From NCBI GenBank assembly GCA_947496605.1, contig CANMDF010000003.1:558001-622000 (forward strand): DNA of 64,000 bases, written 5' to 3'. Positions 7,852 through 18,504 of the stretch are shown piece after piece; position 1 is the stretch's first letter; every line of letters starts with the position of its first letter. Made by a program: the position numbers and the translations under genes. This DNA is from an uncultured Paracoccaceae bacterium. GTDB taxonomy: Bacteria > Pseudomonadota > Alphaproteobacteria > Rhodobacterales > Rhodobacteraceae. Under the pieces are notes generated by a model, which saw only the letters and a list, made by a program, of their open reading frames with translations, did no database searches and had not been told where the DNA came from.

Positions 7852-10771
7852 AGCTGACGGACACCCGCGTATTTTTGCCAGCCCACCGGGCGTTGATTTT
7901 GCCCAAGGGTTGGTTGACGGGCTGATCGCGCGCACGGCACATATGACACCAACCGATCTGGCGCGGGTAGAAATTTATGTGAACACCACCCGCATGCAGC
8001 GCCGGATCAGGGCCGTGTTTGACGCAGGCCCAGCGCGGCTGTTGCCTCAAGTCAGGCTGATTACTGATCTTGCGAATGATCCTGTGTCGTTAGATTTGCC
8101 CCCCGCTATCTCCCCTTTGCGCAGACGGCTGGAATTGTTGCGGTTCGTCGCGAAACTCCTGGAAAAAGAACCCGATCTGGCGCCCCGTGCCGCCCTTTAT
8201 GATTTGTCCGATAGTCTTGCAAAACTGATGGACGAAATGCAGGGCGAAGGTGTAAGCCCCGATACAATTGCGGCACTTGATGTCACCGATCAGTCTGGAC
8301 ATTGGGAACGTGCGCTTGCGTTCCTCCGGATCATCACCCCGTTCTTTGATCAACAAAACGAGCCGCCCGACAAAGAAGCACGCCAGCGCTTAGTCATCGA
8401 AACACTGGCGAAGCTATGGGAAACGGCACCGCCGACACACCCGATTTTGATTGCGGGTTCGACAGGATCACGTGGCGCAACGGCCCTGTTTATGAAAGCC
8501 GTCGCAAAGCTTCCGCAAGGGGCGATCATTCTGCCCGGCTTTGACTTTGATCTGCCGCAGCAGGTTTGGGACGCGATGGATGATGACCTGACAACCCAAG
8601 ATCACCCGCAGTTCAGGTTCCGACACCTGATGGATCAGATCGGGTTTCAACGCGACGATGTGCATGCATGGTCAATGCAATCGCCCCTCCATTCAGAACG
8701 AAACGCCTTGATTTCGCTATCACTGCGCCCAGCGCCAGTTACAGATCAGTGGTTGTCTGATGGGCCTAAACTGGGCGATTTGCACACAGCCACATCCGGC
8801 CTGACCTTGGTTGAGGCCGCGTCCCCCCGTGCAGAGGCTGAAACGATCGCATTGCGCCTGCGCCAAGCGGCCCAAGACGGGATCACAGCCGCGCTTATTT
8901 CGCCAGACCGGATGCTGACCCGACAGGTGACCGCCGCCTTGGATCGGTGGAATATCAAACCGGATGACAGCGCAGGAACGCCACTGGCCCTTTCGCCTCC
9001 CGGACGGTTTTTGCGCCATGTAGCGGATATATTTGGCAAATCCCTGACGGGTGAAGCGCTTTTGACTTTGCTGAAGCATCCGCTGTGTCATTCCGAACGC
9101 GGCGACCGCGGCGATCATCTGCGCCACACCCGCGATCTTGAATTGCATCTACGTCGCAACGGCCCTCCGTTTCCCAAAGCGGATGATTTGCCGACCTTTG
9201 CCAAGAAAGGCAATGACCGCGACGGTTGGGCTGCTTGGCTTGCCGATTTAATCATGGGGCTTGAGGAAACGGGGGATCATCCGCTTGCCGCCCATCTTGA
9301 ACGTCACATCAAACTGTCTGAACAACTTTGTGCAGGGCCCGGTGACACGGGCGCAGGCGGTCTATGGGATGAGGCCGCAGGACGCGAAGCACGCAAGACC
9401 TGTGATAACCTCACCCAAGCTGCCAATGCTGGCGGCACAATGACACCGCGCGATTATGCTGCTCTTTTCGGGGCCATCATTTCCGAAGGCACGGTACGTG
9501 ATCGCGATGCGGGTCATCCCGGCATTCTAATCTGGGGCACACTCGAGGCGCGGGTCCAAGGCGTTGATCTAACCATTCTCGGTGGAATGAACGATGGCGT
9601 TTGGCCAGAAGCCCCGCCACCCGATCCTTGGCTGAACCGTGTGATGCGGGCAAAGGCAGGGCTGTTGCTGCCGGAACGGCGTATCGGTCTTTCCGCGCAT
9701 GACTATCAACAGGCCGTCGCAGGGCGCGAAGTTTGGATCACGCGGGCGAAACGGTCAGCTGATGCTGAAACAGTGCCTTCGCGTTGGGTCAACAGATTGA
9801 CCAATCTGCTTTCCGGTTTGCCAAACCAAAACGGGCCTGCGGCTTTAGCCGCGATGAAGAAAACCGGCGACGACTGGTGCACGATGGCCGCTACACTGGC
9901 GACCCCTGATGCACGTATCGCGGCCCAACCGCGCCCGTCGCCCTGCCCACCAATCGCAGCACGGCCCAAAAAACTGTCTGTCACACAGATCAAAACGCTG
10001 ATCCGCGATCCTTTTGCAATCTACGCCCGCAAAACATTGCAGCTGAACCCGCTTGATCCATTATCGCCGACTGCGGATGCCCCTTTGCGGGGGATCATCA
10101 TGCATAGCGTTCTAGAAAAGTTCATTCGGGGGGGGCACGGGCCTGAAGACCGGGATGCGTTGATGCAAATCGCAGCAGCGGAATTCGCAGCGCAGTGTCC
10201 TTGGCCAACCGTCCGGGCGCAATGGATGGCCCGGATGGAACGTAGCGCGGATCAGTTTCTTGCCGATGAGGCGGAACGCCAGGCCCTTGCGTCTGACCAC
10301 AAAATCGAAGCATTCGGGGAAATCCTTGTCGCTCCGTCAGGTGTCTTGTTGACCTGCAAGGCGGACCGCATCGATCTGACCGAGACCGGGTCCGCCCTGA
10401 TCTATGACTATAAAACCGGCGCTGTTCCTACAAAGAACCAGCAACTTACCTTTGACAAGCAACTGTTGCTTGAGGCGGCCATGGTTGAATTGGGTGCCTT
10501 TCAAGACCTTGGTCGCATGTCGGTTGGTGGCGCCACATTCATCGGTGTCAATGCTGCCATGAAAAACGTGCCCGCGCCGTTGAATGAACAACCACCAGAT
10601 CAAGTTTGGGCAGATTTAGAGACGCTTTTTTCTCATTGGCATGACCCCAGTCGGGGCTACACCGCCCGTCTTGCACTGTTCTTGAAAACTGACCAAAGCG
10701 CCTATGATCATCTCTCTCGCTACGGTGAATGGGATACCAGCGACGACCCAGAACCGCAGGTGCTGACATGA
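7844..10771 (+). CDS. addB: AddB, subunit of the AddAB double-strand break helicase-nuclease
   Basis: AddB pairs with AddA to resect double-strand breaks and load RecA, replacing RecBCD in alphaproteobacteria. The 975-residue protein starts at the ATG 7844, which overlaps the murU stop in ATGTTTGA; the longer frame reaching back to 7730 lies inside murU. The N-terminal helicase-like region (PRIFASPPGVDFAQGLVDGL) has the alphaproteobacterial AddB layout. The motif GILIWGTLEARVQGVDLTIL and the GMNDGVWPE segment are typical of the family. Near the C-terminus, a RecB-type nuclease motif includes Asp855 and Lys857 in LIYDYKTG. The gene ends in an ATGA overlap with addA, as expected for two subunits made together. 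Confidence 0.95.
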   Translation: MFEADGHPRIFASPPGVDFAQGLVDGLIARTAHMTPTDLARVEIYVNTTRMQRRIRAVFDAGPARLLPQVRLITDLANDPVSLDLPPAISPLRRRLELLRFVAKLLEKEPDLAPRAALYDLSDSLAKLMDEMQGEGVSPDTIAALDVTDQSGHWERALAFLRIITPFFDQQNEPPDKEARQRLVIETLAKLWETAPPTHPILIAGSTGSRGATALFMKAVAKLPQGAIILPGFDFDLPQQVWDAMDDDLTTQDHPQFRFRHLMDQIGFQRDDVHAWSMQSPLHSERNALISLSLRPAPVTDQWLSDGPKLGDLHTATSGLTLVEAASPRAEAETIALRLRQAAQDGITAALISPDRMLTRQVTAALDRWNIKPDDSAGTPLALSPPGRFLRHVADIFGKSLTGEALLTLLKHPLCHSERGDRGDHLRHTRDLELHLRRNGPPFPKADDLPTFAKKGNDRDGWAAWLADLIMGLEETGDHPLAAHLERHIKLSEQLCAGPGDTGAGGLWDEAAGREARKTCDNLTQAANAGGTMTPRDYAALFGAIISEGTVRDRDAGHPGILIWGTLEARVQGVDLTILGGMNDGVWPEAPPPDPWLNRVMRAKAGLLLPERRIGLSAHDYQQAVAGREVWITRAKRSADAETVPSRWVNRLTNLLSGLPNQNGPAALAAMKKTGDDWCTMAATLATPDARIAAQPRPSPCPPIAARPKKLSVTQIKTLIRDPFAIYARKTLQLNPLDPLSPTADAPLRGIIMHSVLEKFIRGGHGPEDRDALMQIAAAEFAAQCPWPTVRAQWMARMERSADQFLADEAERQALASDHKIEAFGEILVAPSGVLLTCKADRIDLTETGSALIYDYKTGAVPTKNQQLTFDKQLLLEAAMVELGAFQDLGRMSVGGATFIGVNAAMKNVPAPLNEQPPDQVWADLETLFSHWHDPSRGYTARLALFLKTDQSAYDHLSRYGEWDTSDDPEPQVLT

Positions 10772-13700
10772 TCCGCGACGCCGCCACCCAACGGCAGGTC
10801 GATGCCGCTAACCCGCGCACGTCGACTTGGCTTTCTGCCAACGCAGGTTCAGGCAAAACGCGCGTTTTGACGGACCGGGTTGCGCGATTGCTGCTAGAGG
10901 AAGTGTCGCCGCAGAACATCCTTTGCTTGACCTATACCAAAGCCGCGGCTGCAGAAATGCAGAACCGCCTGTTCCAGCGTCTTGGCGCTTGGGCGATGAT
11001 GTCGGACACCGATCTACGCAAAGAATTGCAAGCGTTGGGCGTCGATCGTCAAATCGAAAGCGCACAGTTATCGCAGGCCCGCACTCTCTTTGCCCGCGCA
11101 ATTGAAACGCCCGGTGGTCTGAAAATTCAAACGATCCACTCATTTTGCGCAGGGGTGTTGCGGCGCTTTCCCTTGGAGGCCAAAGTCAGCCCGCAATTTC
11201 GCGAAATGGAAGATCGCGCTGCCGAATTGTTGCGTGCCGAGGTCGTTGATCAGATGGTCTTGGGTCCAAATGCGCATGTTGTACAAAACTTGCTGATCCA
11301 TTTCACCGGCGATGATCTGTCGCGATTTACCGCCGAGGTCGCCAACAAACGCGATGCATTTGCGCAACCTGCAACGCTTGCAAAAATAAAGCAGGCGCTT
11401 GGCCTTCATGAAAACGCTACGCGTGAAGATGCACTTGCGATGGCGTTTCATGGCGATGAGGCCACGATTGTCTCGGACCTGAAGGAAGTGTTTCAAGATC
11501 AGTCCGCAACTTACAAAAAGTTCGCAGCAACTTTGGCCGCATTGGATTTGAACAACCCGGATTGGGCCGTGTTGGACACTCTTTTTTCGCTCTTCCTTTA
11601 TGCAGGTACCTGCAATTCAAAGTCGGTGAATTACCCCCAGAGCAATCACTCAAAAGCTGTCGAAGCGATGGCACCAATTGCGGATGCGGTGCATGATTGG
11701 ATGGATAGGGTCGCATCGGCACGGGCCCATCTTTGGGCTATGGACGCGGCGGACCGCACAATGGCTGTCCATGCATTCGCGGCTATTTTTGTCCCCGCAT
11801 ACGAGGACCGCAAACTGGCAATGGGTGCGCTCGACTTTGATGATCTGATCCGCAAAGCCAAGTCATTGCTGACAGACCGCGATGTCGCGCAATGGGTTTT
11901 GTTTCGCTTAGATGGTGGCATTGATCACATTCTGGTGGATGAAGCCCAAGACACCAGCCCAACCCAATGGTCTGTGATCGAACAGCTGACCCAAGAATTT
12001 GCAACGGGCGAAGGCGCGCGAATGGACCGCGAGCGGACTGTGTTCGTGGTGGGCGACAAAAAGCAGTCGATCTATTCGTTCCAAGGCGCTGATCCAGCGG
12101 CCTTTGATCAGATGAAGGCGCATTTCAAAGACGCGCATGAAGCGATTAATAAGCCCTTTGAAGTGACATCACTTGACCATTCCTTTCGGTCATCACAAGC
12201 CATTTTATCTGTCGTTGATCAGACGTTCATCGGTGATCGCGCACAAGGTATGGACGACAGCCTGACCCACATTGCGTTCAAAGAAGACATGCCCGGGCGT
12301 GTCGACCTTTGGCCTGTCATTGAAAAATCAAAGGCCGTGGATGACCGCGAATGGTTCAAACCAGTCGACGCGCCCAGCGCCACCGATCACTCAGTTATGA
12401 TGGCCCAGCGTGTTGCGTCACAGATCAAACATATGATCATGCATGAAACTATCCCGGAAGAAATCGGGAATACTGGCAAATTTAACCGCCGTGCCATCAC
12501 AGAAGGTGATGTTCTAATCCTTGTCCAGCGGCGTTCTGATCTCTTTGCTGAGATCATCCGTGCCTGTAAGGCAGCTGATCTGAAAATCGCGGGCGCTGAC
12601 CGCCTGCGTGTTGGGGCCGAACTGGCGGTCAAAGATCTTGCTGCTGTTCTTCGCTTCTTGGCCCTGCCCGAAGATGATCTATCGTTGGCGTCTGCCTTAC
12701 GATCCCCTTTGTTCGGGTGGACGGAGCAAGACCTCTTTACGTTGGCGCATCATCGCCCTGAAAAGAGCTTTCTTTGGGAGGCATTGCGCGGCTCTGATCA
12801 CATAAAAACGCTCACGATCCTGAATGACCTGCGCAGTAAGTCCGACTTTTTGCGTCCCTATGATCTGATCGAACGCATTCTGACCAGACACGATGGACGG
12901 CGCAATCTGCTTGCCCGACTGGGTCCAGAGGCCGAGGATGGCATAGATGCTCTTTTGTCCCAAGCATTGGCTTATGAAAGCACTGGCGTGCCAAGTCTGA
13001 CAGGTTTCCTGACATGGATGGAAACCGACGATCTAGAAGTGAAACGCCAAATGGAAAGCCAAGGCGACCGGATACGGGTCATGACCGTTCATGGCGCAAA
13101 GGGCCTGGAAGCGCCGATTGTCATCCTGCCTGATACTGCCAAGCGTGATGTCAAAGTGAACCAAGAGCTGCTACCGGCAGGTGATGCTCTGATCTGGAAA
13201 ACACCTGCAAAGTCATCAGCCCCTGCAGTGACAGCGCTGCGTGATGCAGTGGTTGAAAAACAGGCACGTGAACGGATGCGTTTGCTGTATGTTGCCATGA
13301 CCCGTGCCGAAAAATGGCTGATCGTTGGGGCGGCTGGCGATGTGGGTGAAGGCGATGCCAGTTGGTACAATATTGTCGCCGAAGGCATGGATCGGCGCGG
13401 GGCTTATGACGCAACGCTGGGTGATATGCCTTTGCGGCGGGTGTCAGAGCTGGAGTGGGACGCCCCCGAATTGACGACGACAGCAATAGAATCGAAAACG
13501 CCAATAGCGCCCCCTAAATTCGGTAATCTGCCTGTCCCCGAACCGGTGAAAACCATCGCGCCATCAGAGTTGCCGGGGGCAAAGATCCTGTCCGGTGATC
13601 CAGCGGGCGACGACCTAGACGACGCTTTGGAACGAGGCACACAAATACACTTGCTGCTTGAACATTTGCCGATGGCCGCTGTCGCAGATCGTCATCAACT

Positions 13701-14109
13701 TGGGTTAAAGTTGGTTGGCACTGACAATACCGCATTAGTCGATCAGGTCATGACCTTGATCGAGAAGCCAGAGCTTGCATGGTTGTGGGGCAGCGACGCG
13801 CTAACCGAGGTGGTGATCACTGCAGACATCCCGAACCTGGGCCGCATTCACGGCGCGATTGACCGTTTGATCGTTGGGGTAGATTCGATCACTGCCATTG
13901 ATTATAAGTCCAACCGACTTGTCCCTAGCACGCCGGAAGAAACACCCATTGGCCTTCAACGCCAACTGGCCGCTTATGATCATGCCTTGCGCGCGATTTA
14001 TCCGGATCATCAGATTACAAACGCAATATTGTGGACTCATACCGGCACTTTGACTGTATTGTCCCAACAACATCTTCACGAAGCACTGAACAGCATTACA
14101 ACATCTTGA
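10768..14109 (+). CDS. addA: AddA, helicase-nuclease subunit of AddAB
   Basis: AddA is the UvrD-like 3'-5' helicase and nuclease subunit. The 1113-residue protein has Walker A ANAGSGKT (24-31), Walker B ILVDEAQDTSP, motif III GDKKQSIYSFQGADP, motif V VMTVHGAKGLEAPIV and motif VI LLYVAMTRAEKW. The C-terminal PD-(D/E)XK nuclease shows as Asp1045 and Lys1047 in AIDYKSN. The start at 10768 is set by the 4-base overlap with addB. All active-site motifs seen are intact. It is followed by trxA 60 bases downstream. Confidence 0.97.
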   Translation: MIRDAATQRQVDAANPRTSTWLSANAGSGKTRVLTDRVARLLLEEVSPQNILCLTYTKAAAAEMQNRLFQRLGAWAMMSDTDLRKELQALGVDRQIESAQLSQARTLFARAIETPGGLKIQTIHSFCAGVLRRFPLEAKVSPQFREMEDRAAELLRAEVVDQMVLGPNAHVVQNLLIHFTGDDLSRFTAEVANKRDAFAQPATLAKIKQALGLHENATREDALAMAFHGDEATIVSDLKEVFQDQSATYKKFAATLAALDLNNPDWAVLDTLFSLFLYAGTCNSKSVNYPQSNHSKAVEAMAPIADAVHDWMDRVASARAHLWAMDAADRTMAVHAFAAIFVPAYEDRKLAMGALDFDDLIRKAKSLLTDRDVAQWVLFRLDGGIDHILVDEAQDTSPTQWSVIEQLTQEFATGEGARMDRERTVFVVGDKKQSIYSFQGADPAAFDQMKAHFKDAHEAINKPFEVTSLDHSFRSSQAILSVVDQTFIGDRAQGMDDSLTHIAFKEDMPGRVDLWPVIEKSKAVDDREWFKPVDAPSATDHSVMMAQRVASQIKHMIMHETIPEEIGNTGKFNRRAITEGDVLILVQRRSDLFAEIIRACKAADLKIAGADRLRVGAELAVKDLAAVLRFLALPEDDLSLASALRSPLFGWTEQDLFTLAHHRPEKSFLWEALRGSDHIKTLTILNDLRSKSDFLRPYDLIERILTRHDGRRNLLARLGPEAEDGIDALLSQALAYESTGVPSLTGFLTWMETDDLEVKRQMESQGDRIRVMTVHGAKGLEAPIVILPDTAKRDVKVNQELLPAGDALIWKTPAKSSAPAVTALRDAVVEKQARERMRLLYVAMTRAEKWLIVGAAGDVGEGDASWYNIVAEGMDRRGAYDATLGDMPLRRVSELEWDAPELTTTAIESKTPIAPPKFGNLPVPEPVKTIAPSELPGAKILSGDPAGDDLDDALERGTQIHLLLEHLPMAAVADRHQLGLKLVGTDNTALVDQVMTLIEKPELAWLWGSDALTEVVITADIPNLGRIHGAIDRLIVGVDSITAIDYKSNRLVPSTPEETPIGLQRQLAAYDHALRAIYPDHQITNAILWTHTGTLTVLSQQHLHEALNSITTS

Positions 14110-14169
14110 CCATCCGGGCGGGGCTTCTTAGTTTCGGCCTCTAACGAATTTTCGCCAAGGAGCATACCA

Positions 14170-14490
14170 ATGGCAACCGTAGCAGTAACCGACGCAACAT
14201 TTGACGCCGAAGTCCGCAATTCCGACATTCCTGTCGTCGTGGATTTTTGGGCAGAATGGTGTGGACCATGCAAACAGATCGGACCAGCACTTGAAGAGCT
14301 GTCAGCCGAAATGGAAGGCAAAGTCAAAATCGTCAAAGTGAACGTCGACGAAAACCCGAATTCACCTGCGCAGATGGGCGTCCGCGGTATTCCTGCGCTT
14401 TTCGTTTTCAAAAACGGTGAAGTTGTATCGAACAAAGCCGGCGCTGCACCAAAGGCAGCATTGCAAGGCTGGATCGAAGAATCCATCTAA
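14170..14490 (+). CDS. trxA: Thioredoxin
   Basis: This 106-residue thioredoxin has the active site WCGPC with Cys31 and Cys34 and the cis-proline segment [14 protein letters not shown]. It reduces disulfides of cytoplasmic proteins such as ribonucleotide reductase, PAPS reductase and MsrA (an msrA is present at 45537-46169, but that one is predicted to be exported). The start has a strong AAGGAG ribosome-binding site 7 bases upstream. There is no signal peptide. It lies 60 bases after addA and may have its own promoter; a clear terminator follows. Confidence 0.97.
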   Translation: MATVAVTDATFDAEVRNSDIPVVVDFWAEWCGPCKQIGPALEELSAEMEGKVKIVKVNVDENPNSPAQMGVRGIPALFVFKNGEVVSNKAGAAPKAALQGWIEESI

Positions 14491-14511
14491 GCGATAAGAT
14501 AGATTTTTGAG

Positions 14512-14538
14512 AAGGGCGCCTTTCATGGCGCCCTTTTT
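14512..14538. terminator. Rho-independent bidirectional terminator after trxA
   Basis: A 9-bp perfect stem, AAGGGCGCC and GGCGCCCTT, closes a 6-base loop and is followed by three more T residues on the plus strand. The stem also has A residues on its left side, so it can serve the minus-strand gene that ends at 14543. Confidence 0.9.
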
Positions 14539-14542
14539 GCAT

Positions 14543-15460
14543 TCAAACAGGCCAGCCATGATTGCGCAGGACTGCTGCGATTTGTGTCTTCGCCTCGGGT
14601 CGCCCGGCGTTGATCGCCCGCAGTTGCAGAAACCAATAAAGGTAAGCTGCGTAATCAGGGGCATGAGATTCAACGGCAGCAAATGCTTGGTCTGCGCCTA
14701 AGTCAGCCACACTCAAAGCGATATGGTGAAAGTCTGATTTCGCAAACAGGATCACAGGCTTACCAAAGAAATAGCCTTCAAACCCAACTGCGGAATTCTG
14801 GGTCACGATATAGTCGCAATTTTGCAGATAGCGGGGCGATCCAGCGCGATCTAGGATCAGCCTGTCTTGGCAGCCAGCCAGCCTTTCCAGCACCTTTTCT
14901 TCTTCTGTCGAATACGTCTCGGACGGATGCAAAGTGACAACAATCTGCCGCTTAGTTTCATGTGACAGCAGCGTTTCGATCATCTCAATTGGGCTGCAAG
15001 ACTGAAATGATCTTTGACGCAAAAGTTGGCCTTGCAAGGGAACATAAACAAACCCGTCCTGACGCGCATAGTCAGATGCATCATCAAATAAGCGTTTCCG
15101 CCATAGCCGGTAGAAATTCTTGGCTTTGCGTGGATCAATGCGTGTCGGATCAAAGCTTTCACGCGCGACCGGCCAGTTCCACCGTTCCGCTTCTTTTTCG
15201 ATATGCCAAAACGGAAAAATATAGGTCTTTCGAAAGGTCAAACCGCGTGCATTCACGGGTGGATCCATCAGAAAGAGCCCACGACCCGGCCGAGCCATGG
15301 CCTGCAACCTTGCAAGATCATCGTCATTGTCAAATGCGACAGTGAGCCCAGCTCCGGCTAACACATCACTCACTTTGCGAATGAAATTATGATTGCCGCG
15401 CTCCGCCTGTTTGCGCAGCTGGGGTGGGAGGTAAAAAGTAACAGTGTCGTTGGCGCTCAT
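14543..15460 (-). CDS. Putative capsule/polysaccharide-type glycosyltransferase (GT-B-like)
   Basis: The 305-residue protein begins [14 protein letters not shown] at 15460; the frame extends further upstream but the extra part overlaps the hslV promoter and looks non-coding. The C-terminal half has the pattern of capsule-synthesis/CDP-glycerol-type transferases: [15 protein letters not shown], then IVVTLHPSE, then [20 protein letters not shown] followed by [14 protein letters not shown], which looks like a GT-B nucleotide-sugar site. No transmembrane segment or signal peptide is seen. It stands alone between convergent trxA and divergent hslV, with no other capsule genes nearby. Substrate is unknown; it could add a sugar to a surface glycan. 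Confidence 0.65.
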   Translation of the reverse strand: MSANDTVTFYLPPQLRKQAERGNHNFIRKVSDVLAGAGLTVAFDNDDDLARLQAMARPGRGLFLMDPPVNARGLTFRKTYIFPFWHIEKEAERWNWPVARESFDPTRIDPRKAKNFYRLWRKRLFDDASDYARQDGFVYVPLQGQLLRQRSFQSCSPIEMIETLLSHETKRQIVVTLHPSETYSTEEEKVLERLAGCQDRLILDRAGSPRYLQNCDYIVTQNSAVGFEGYFFGKPVILFAKSDFHHIALSVADLGADQAFAAVESHAPDYAAYLYWFLQLRAINAGRPEAKTQIAAVLRNHGWPV

Positions 15461-15560
15461 GTGCCAAACGCTAGCGGTGCGCCACACCATGAACAACCCG
15501 TCCGGGGTTGTTTGCCCACCATCGCCCCGCCATATATGCAAAAGCGACAAGGAGCAGATC

Positions 15561-16118
15561 ATGGCAAGTGAAGAATTTCCCGGCTGGCACGGCACAACAA
15601 TCATCGGGGTCCGCAAAGGCGGCCAAGTTGTGATTGCAGGTGACGGACAAGTCAGCCTCGGGCAGACTGTGATCAAAGGGACAGCGCGTAAGGTGCGGCG
15701 CTTGTCCCCGGGTGGACAAGACGTGATCTGCGGTTTCGCCGGATCAACGGCAGATGCTTTTACGCTGCTTGAACGGTTAGAGAAAAAGCTAGAAGCGACA
15801 CCTGGTCAATTGGCCCGCGCCTCGGTCGAGTTGGCCAAGGACTGGCGCACCGACAAATACCTGCAAAAGCTGGAAGCGATGTTGATCGTCAGCGACGGAT
15901 CCGAGTTGTTCGTGATCACCGGTGCAGGCGATGTACTGGAACCAGAGCATGATATTGCGGCCATCGGATCGGGCGGTAACTTTGCCCTCGCCGCGGGTCG
16001 CGCATTGATGGATACCAAGAAAGACGCCGAAACGATTGCACGCGAAGCGATGGCAATTGCGGCTGATATCTGCGTCTACACGAACGGTAAATTGACGGTT
16101 GAGGCCATCAAAGCATGA
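15561..16118 (+). CDS. hslV: HslV, proteolytic subunit of the HslUV (ClpYQ) protease
   Basis: HslV is the threonine peptidase core that degrades unfolded proteins fed by HslU. The 185-residue protein starts at ATG 15561, preceded by AAGGAG. The mature N-terminus should be Thr12 in [12 protein letters not shown], so an 11-residue leader ending in Gly11 must be removed; relatives in Rhodobacteraceae have a similar leader, whereas E. coli HslV loses only Met. The [10 protein letters not shown] segment and the [14 protein letters not shown] motif are typical. Its stop overlaps the start of an integral membrane protein (ATGA), which separates it from hslU. Confidence 0.96.
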   Translation: MASEEFPGWHGTTIIGVRKGGQVVIAGDGQVSLGQTVIKGTARKVRRLSPGGQDVICGFAGSTADAFTLLERLEKKLEATPGQLARASVELAKDWRTDKYLQKLEAMLIVSDGSELFVITGAGDVLEPEHDIAAIGSGGNFALAAGRALMDTKKDAETIAREAMAIAADICVYTNGKLTVEAIKA

Positions 16119-17182
16119 TCGAACGCGATGATCTTAAGGCTGCCGTTGGCAGTGGCTTGATCGATGAACGGCAGGCGGCGGGGCTGATTACCCTGTCCAA
16201 CAGCCGGAAAGACGCGAAACAGAACCTCGCCCCAGGTGACGAACCGTTTGAGCTGTTCAGGGGTTTCAATGAAATCTTCATCATCATTGGGCTGGTGATC
16301 GCTGCCGTTGGATGGTGGTCCGCCGTTTTCGTGTATTTTGGCAATAATCCTGCAAACCTACAGAACTACATCGCCGTGGTTGCGCTGACGGGTGCTGGCA
16401 TACTTTGGCTGCTGTCAGAGTATTTTATCAGGCGGCGGCATATGATTGGGCCTGCCAGCACGCTTTGTGTGATGTTCGCGGCAAATGCGGGTTTCGGGTT
16501 TGTGACGGCGATGTCTGAACCTTTCATGATCGCCCAGAACGACTTTAGCAGTATTCCGGCACCCTTGTTTCTGGCGACCCTTGCAATCTTTGCATTTTGG
16601 TGGCGCTTTCGCGTGCCTTTCGCGATGGCGATCATTGCCATTGGTCTGTTTGTTGTCGCAATCATTTTCGCAGCCAGCCGCAGCGGCCGCGTTGAGAGTA
16701 TGTCAGAATTGTTCCTGCTATCCGCAGATGGGCCGTTTGCGTTGATAACACTTGCGCTGGGCCTGTTGGTTTTTGCGGTCGCAATGGTATTCGATATGAG
16801 CGATCCTCACCGTGTGACCCGACGCGCAATGAACGGGTTCTGGCTGCATGTCGTTGCGGCACCTGCCTTGGTGAATACGATTGCGCTGTCCTTGCTGGAT
16901 CAAAATGGCGGTGCGGCAAACCTTGTCCTGCTGGCAGTTCTTTTGATGTTTGCGATTGTTGCGATCGTCATTGACCGCCGGTCATTCTTGATTGCCGCCA
17001 TTGGTTACATCGTCGCGCTCGCAATAGCTGTTTTTGATGGTGACGGGGCGGCACTCACCGTGCTGGTTCTTGGCATCGTCCTTCTTCTTCTTGGTGCGTT
17101 TTGGGAACGGATCAGGGCACTTGTTCTACGCCTGATGCCCGGATTTATCCCATTACACCGCCTTCCCCCTTCACAAGTTTAA
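16115..17182 (+). CDS. Unknown multi-span membrane protein (DUF2157-like) between hslV and hslU
   Basis: The 355-residue protein has a short soluble N-terminus (about 1-45: [20 protein letters not shown], then AAGLI) followed by about ten hydrophobic segments to residue 340. The N-terminal pattern with an acidic-aliphatic repeat followed by many helices recalls DUF2157-type membrane proteins, whose function is unknown. The start ATG overlaps the hslV stop in ATGA, and hslU begins 8 bases after its stop, so the three genes form one transcript. No transporter or catalytic motif is visible. Position suggests a link to HslUV or heat stress, for instance in the membrane, but this is inference from context only. 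Confidence 0.75.
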   Translation: MIERDDLKAAVGSGLIDERQAAGLITLSNSRKDAKQNLAPGDEPFELFRGFNEIFIIIGLVIAAVGWWSAVFVYFGNNPANLQNYIAVVALTGAGILWLLSEYFIRRRHMIGPASTLCVMFAANAGFGFVTAMSEPFMIAQNDFSSIPAPLFLATLAIFAFWWRFRVPFAMAIIAIGLFVVAIIFAASRSGRVESMSELFLLSADGPFALITLALGLLVFAVAMVFDMSDPHRVTRRAMNGFWLHVVAAPALVNTIALSLLDQNGGAANLVLLAVLLMFAIVAIVIDRRSFLIAAIGYIVALAIAVFDGDGAALTVLVLGIVLLLLGAFWERIRALVLRLMPGFIPLHRLPPSQV

Positions 17183-17190
17183 GGCCTAAT

Positions 17191-18501
17191 ATGACTGACC
17201 TGACCCCCCGCGAAATCGTCTCGGAACTTGACCGTTTCATCATTGGCCAAAAGGATGCCAAACGCGCTGTTGCTGTCGCGCTGCGCAATCGTTGGCGGCG
17301 CAAACAATTGGGCGATGATCTGCGCGATGAGGTGTATCCAAAGAACATCCTAATGATTGGGCCCACCGGTGTGGGTAAAACCGAAATCTCGCGTCGTTTG
17401 GCGAAACTGGCGCGTGCGCCGTTCCTCAAGGTCGAAGCGACCAAATTCACTGAAGTGGGCTATGTCGGCCGTGATGTTGAGCAAATCATCCGCGATCTGG
17501 TTGATACTGCTATCTTGGACACACGCGAACATATGCGCGAAGACGTCAAGGCAAAGGCACGCGAAGCCGCAGAAGAACGGGTGATAACCGCCGTGGCTGG
17601 CACCGATGCCCGTGACGCCACACGCAATATGTTCCGCAAAAAGCTAAAATCAGGCGAACTGGACGATACAATCATTGAGCTTGAGTTAACTGACAATTCC
17701 AACCCAATGGGTGGTTTTGAAATACCAGGTCAGCCTGCTGGTGGCATGGGCGGCATGATGAACCTTGGCGACCTGTTCGGTAAAGCCATGGGCGGGCGGA
17801 CGATCAAAAAGCAAATGACGGTGGCTGACAGTTATGATGCGCTGATCGCGGATGAGGCCGATAAACTGTTGGACGATGAAACCGTCACCAAAGCAGCGCT
17901 TGAAGCGGTTGAGCAGAATGGAATCGTGTTTCTTGATGAAATCGACAAGGTCTGCGCCCGCGCCGATGCGCGTGGTGCAGATGTATCCCGCGAAGGTGTG
18001 CAACGCGATTTGCTACCATTAATTGAAGGCACAACCGTGTCCACAAAACACGGGCCGATTAAAACCGACCATATCCTGTTTATTGCATCTGGCGCGTTCC
18101 ATGTCGCGAAACCGTCAGACCTTCTGCCAGAACTACAGGGCCGTCTACCGATCCGCGTTGAACTACGTGCTCTGACAGAAGACGACTTTGTGCGTATTCT
18201 GACCGAAACAGATAACGCACTGACCTTGCAATATTCGGCCCTGATGAAAACCGAAGAGGTCACAGTGACCTTCACCGAAGACGGGATCAAAGCGCTTGCC
18301 AAAATAGCGGCTGAGGTGAACGAAAGCGTTGAAAACATCGGTGCACGCCGCCTTTACACCGTGATTGAACGTGTCTTCGAAGACCTGTCATTCAATGCCC
18401 CAGATCGCGCTGGTGATGACATTGCCATCGATGCAGCTTTTGTCGAAGAGCATCTGGGCGAATTGTCACGGTCGACGGATGTCAGCCGCTACGTGCTTTG
18501 A
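17191..18501 (+). CDS. hslU: HslU, ATPase subunit of the HslUV protease
   Basis: HslU is the AAA+ unfoldase that opens and feeds HslV. The 436-residue protein starts at 17191 ([20 protein letters not shown]). It has Walker A GPTGVGKT (57-64), the GYVGRDVE pore motif, Walker [10 protein letters not shown], and a sensor-2 arginine in [10 protein letters not shown]. The I-domain (about 110-220) has a Gly/Met-rich linker ([11 protein letters not shown]). The C-terminal tail SRYVL matches the tail that docks into HslV pockets. The gene is 8 bases after the membrane protein and 3 bases before a small membrane protein. Confidence 0.97.
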   Translation: MTDLTPREIVSELDRFIIGQKDAKRAVAVALRNRWRRKQLGDDLRDEVYPKNILMIGPTGVGKTEISRRLAKLARAPFLKVEATKFTEVGYVGRDVEQIIRDLVDTAILDTREHMREDVKAKAREAAEERVITAVAGTDARDATRNMFRKKLKSGELDDTIIELELTDNSNPMGGFEIPGQPAGGMGGMMNLGDLFGKAMGGRTIKKQMTVADSYDALIADEADKLLDDETVTKAALEAVEQNGIVFLDEIDKVCARADARGADVSREGVQRDLLPLIEGTTVSTKHGPIKTDHILFIASGAFHVAKPSDLLPELQGRLPIRVELRALTEDDFVRILTETDNALTLQYSALMKTEEVTVTFTEDGIKALAKIAAEVNESVENIGARRLYTVIERVFEDLSFNAPDRAGDDIAIDAAFVEEHLGELSRSTDVSRYVL

Positions 18502-18504
18502 TCG

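Noticed and set aside
15461-15676. Upstream extension of the glycosyltransferase-like gene
   Set aside because: The extra codons overlap the hslV start and ribosome-binding region and read as low-complexity; the family-like protein begins at 15460.
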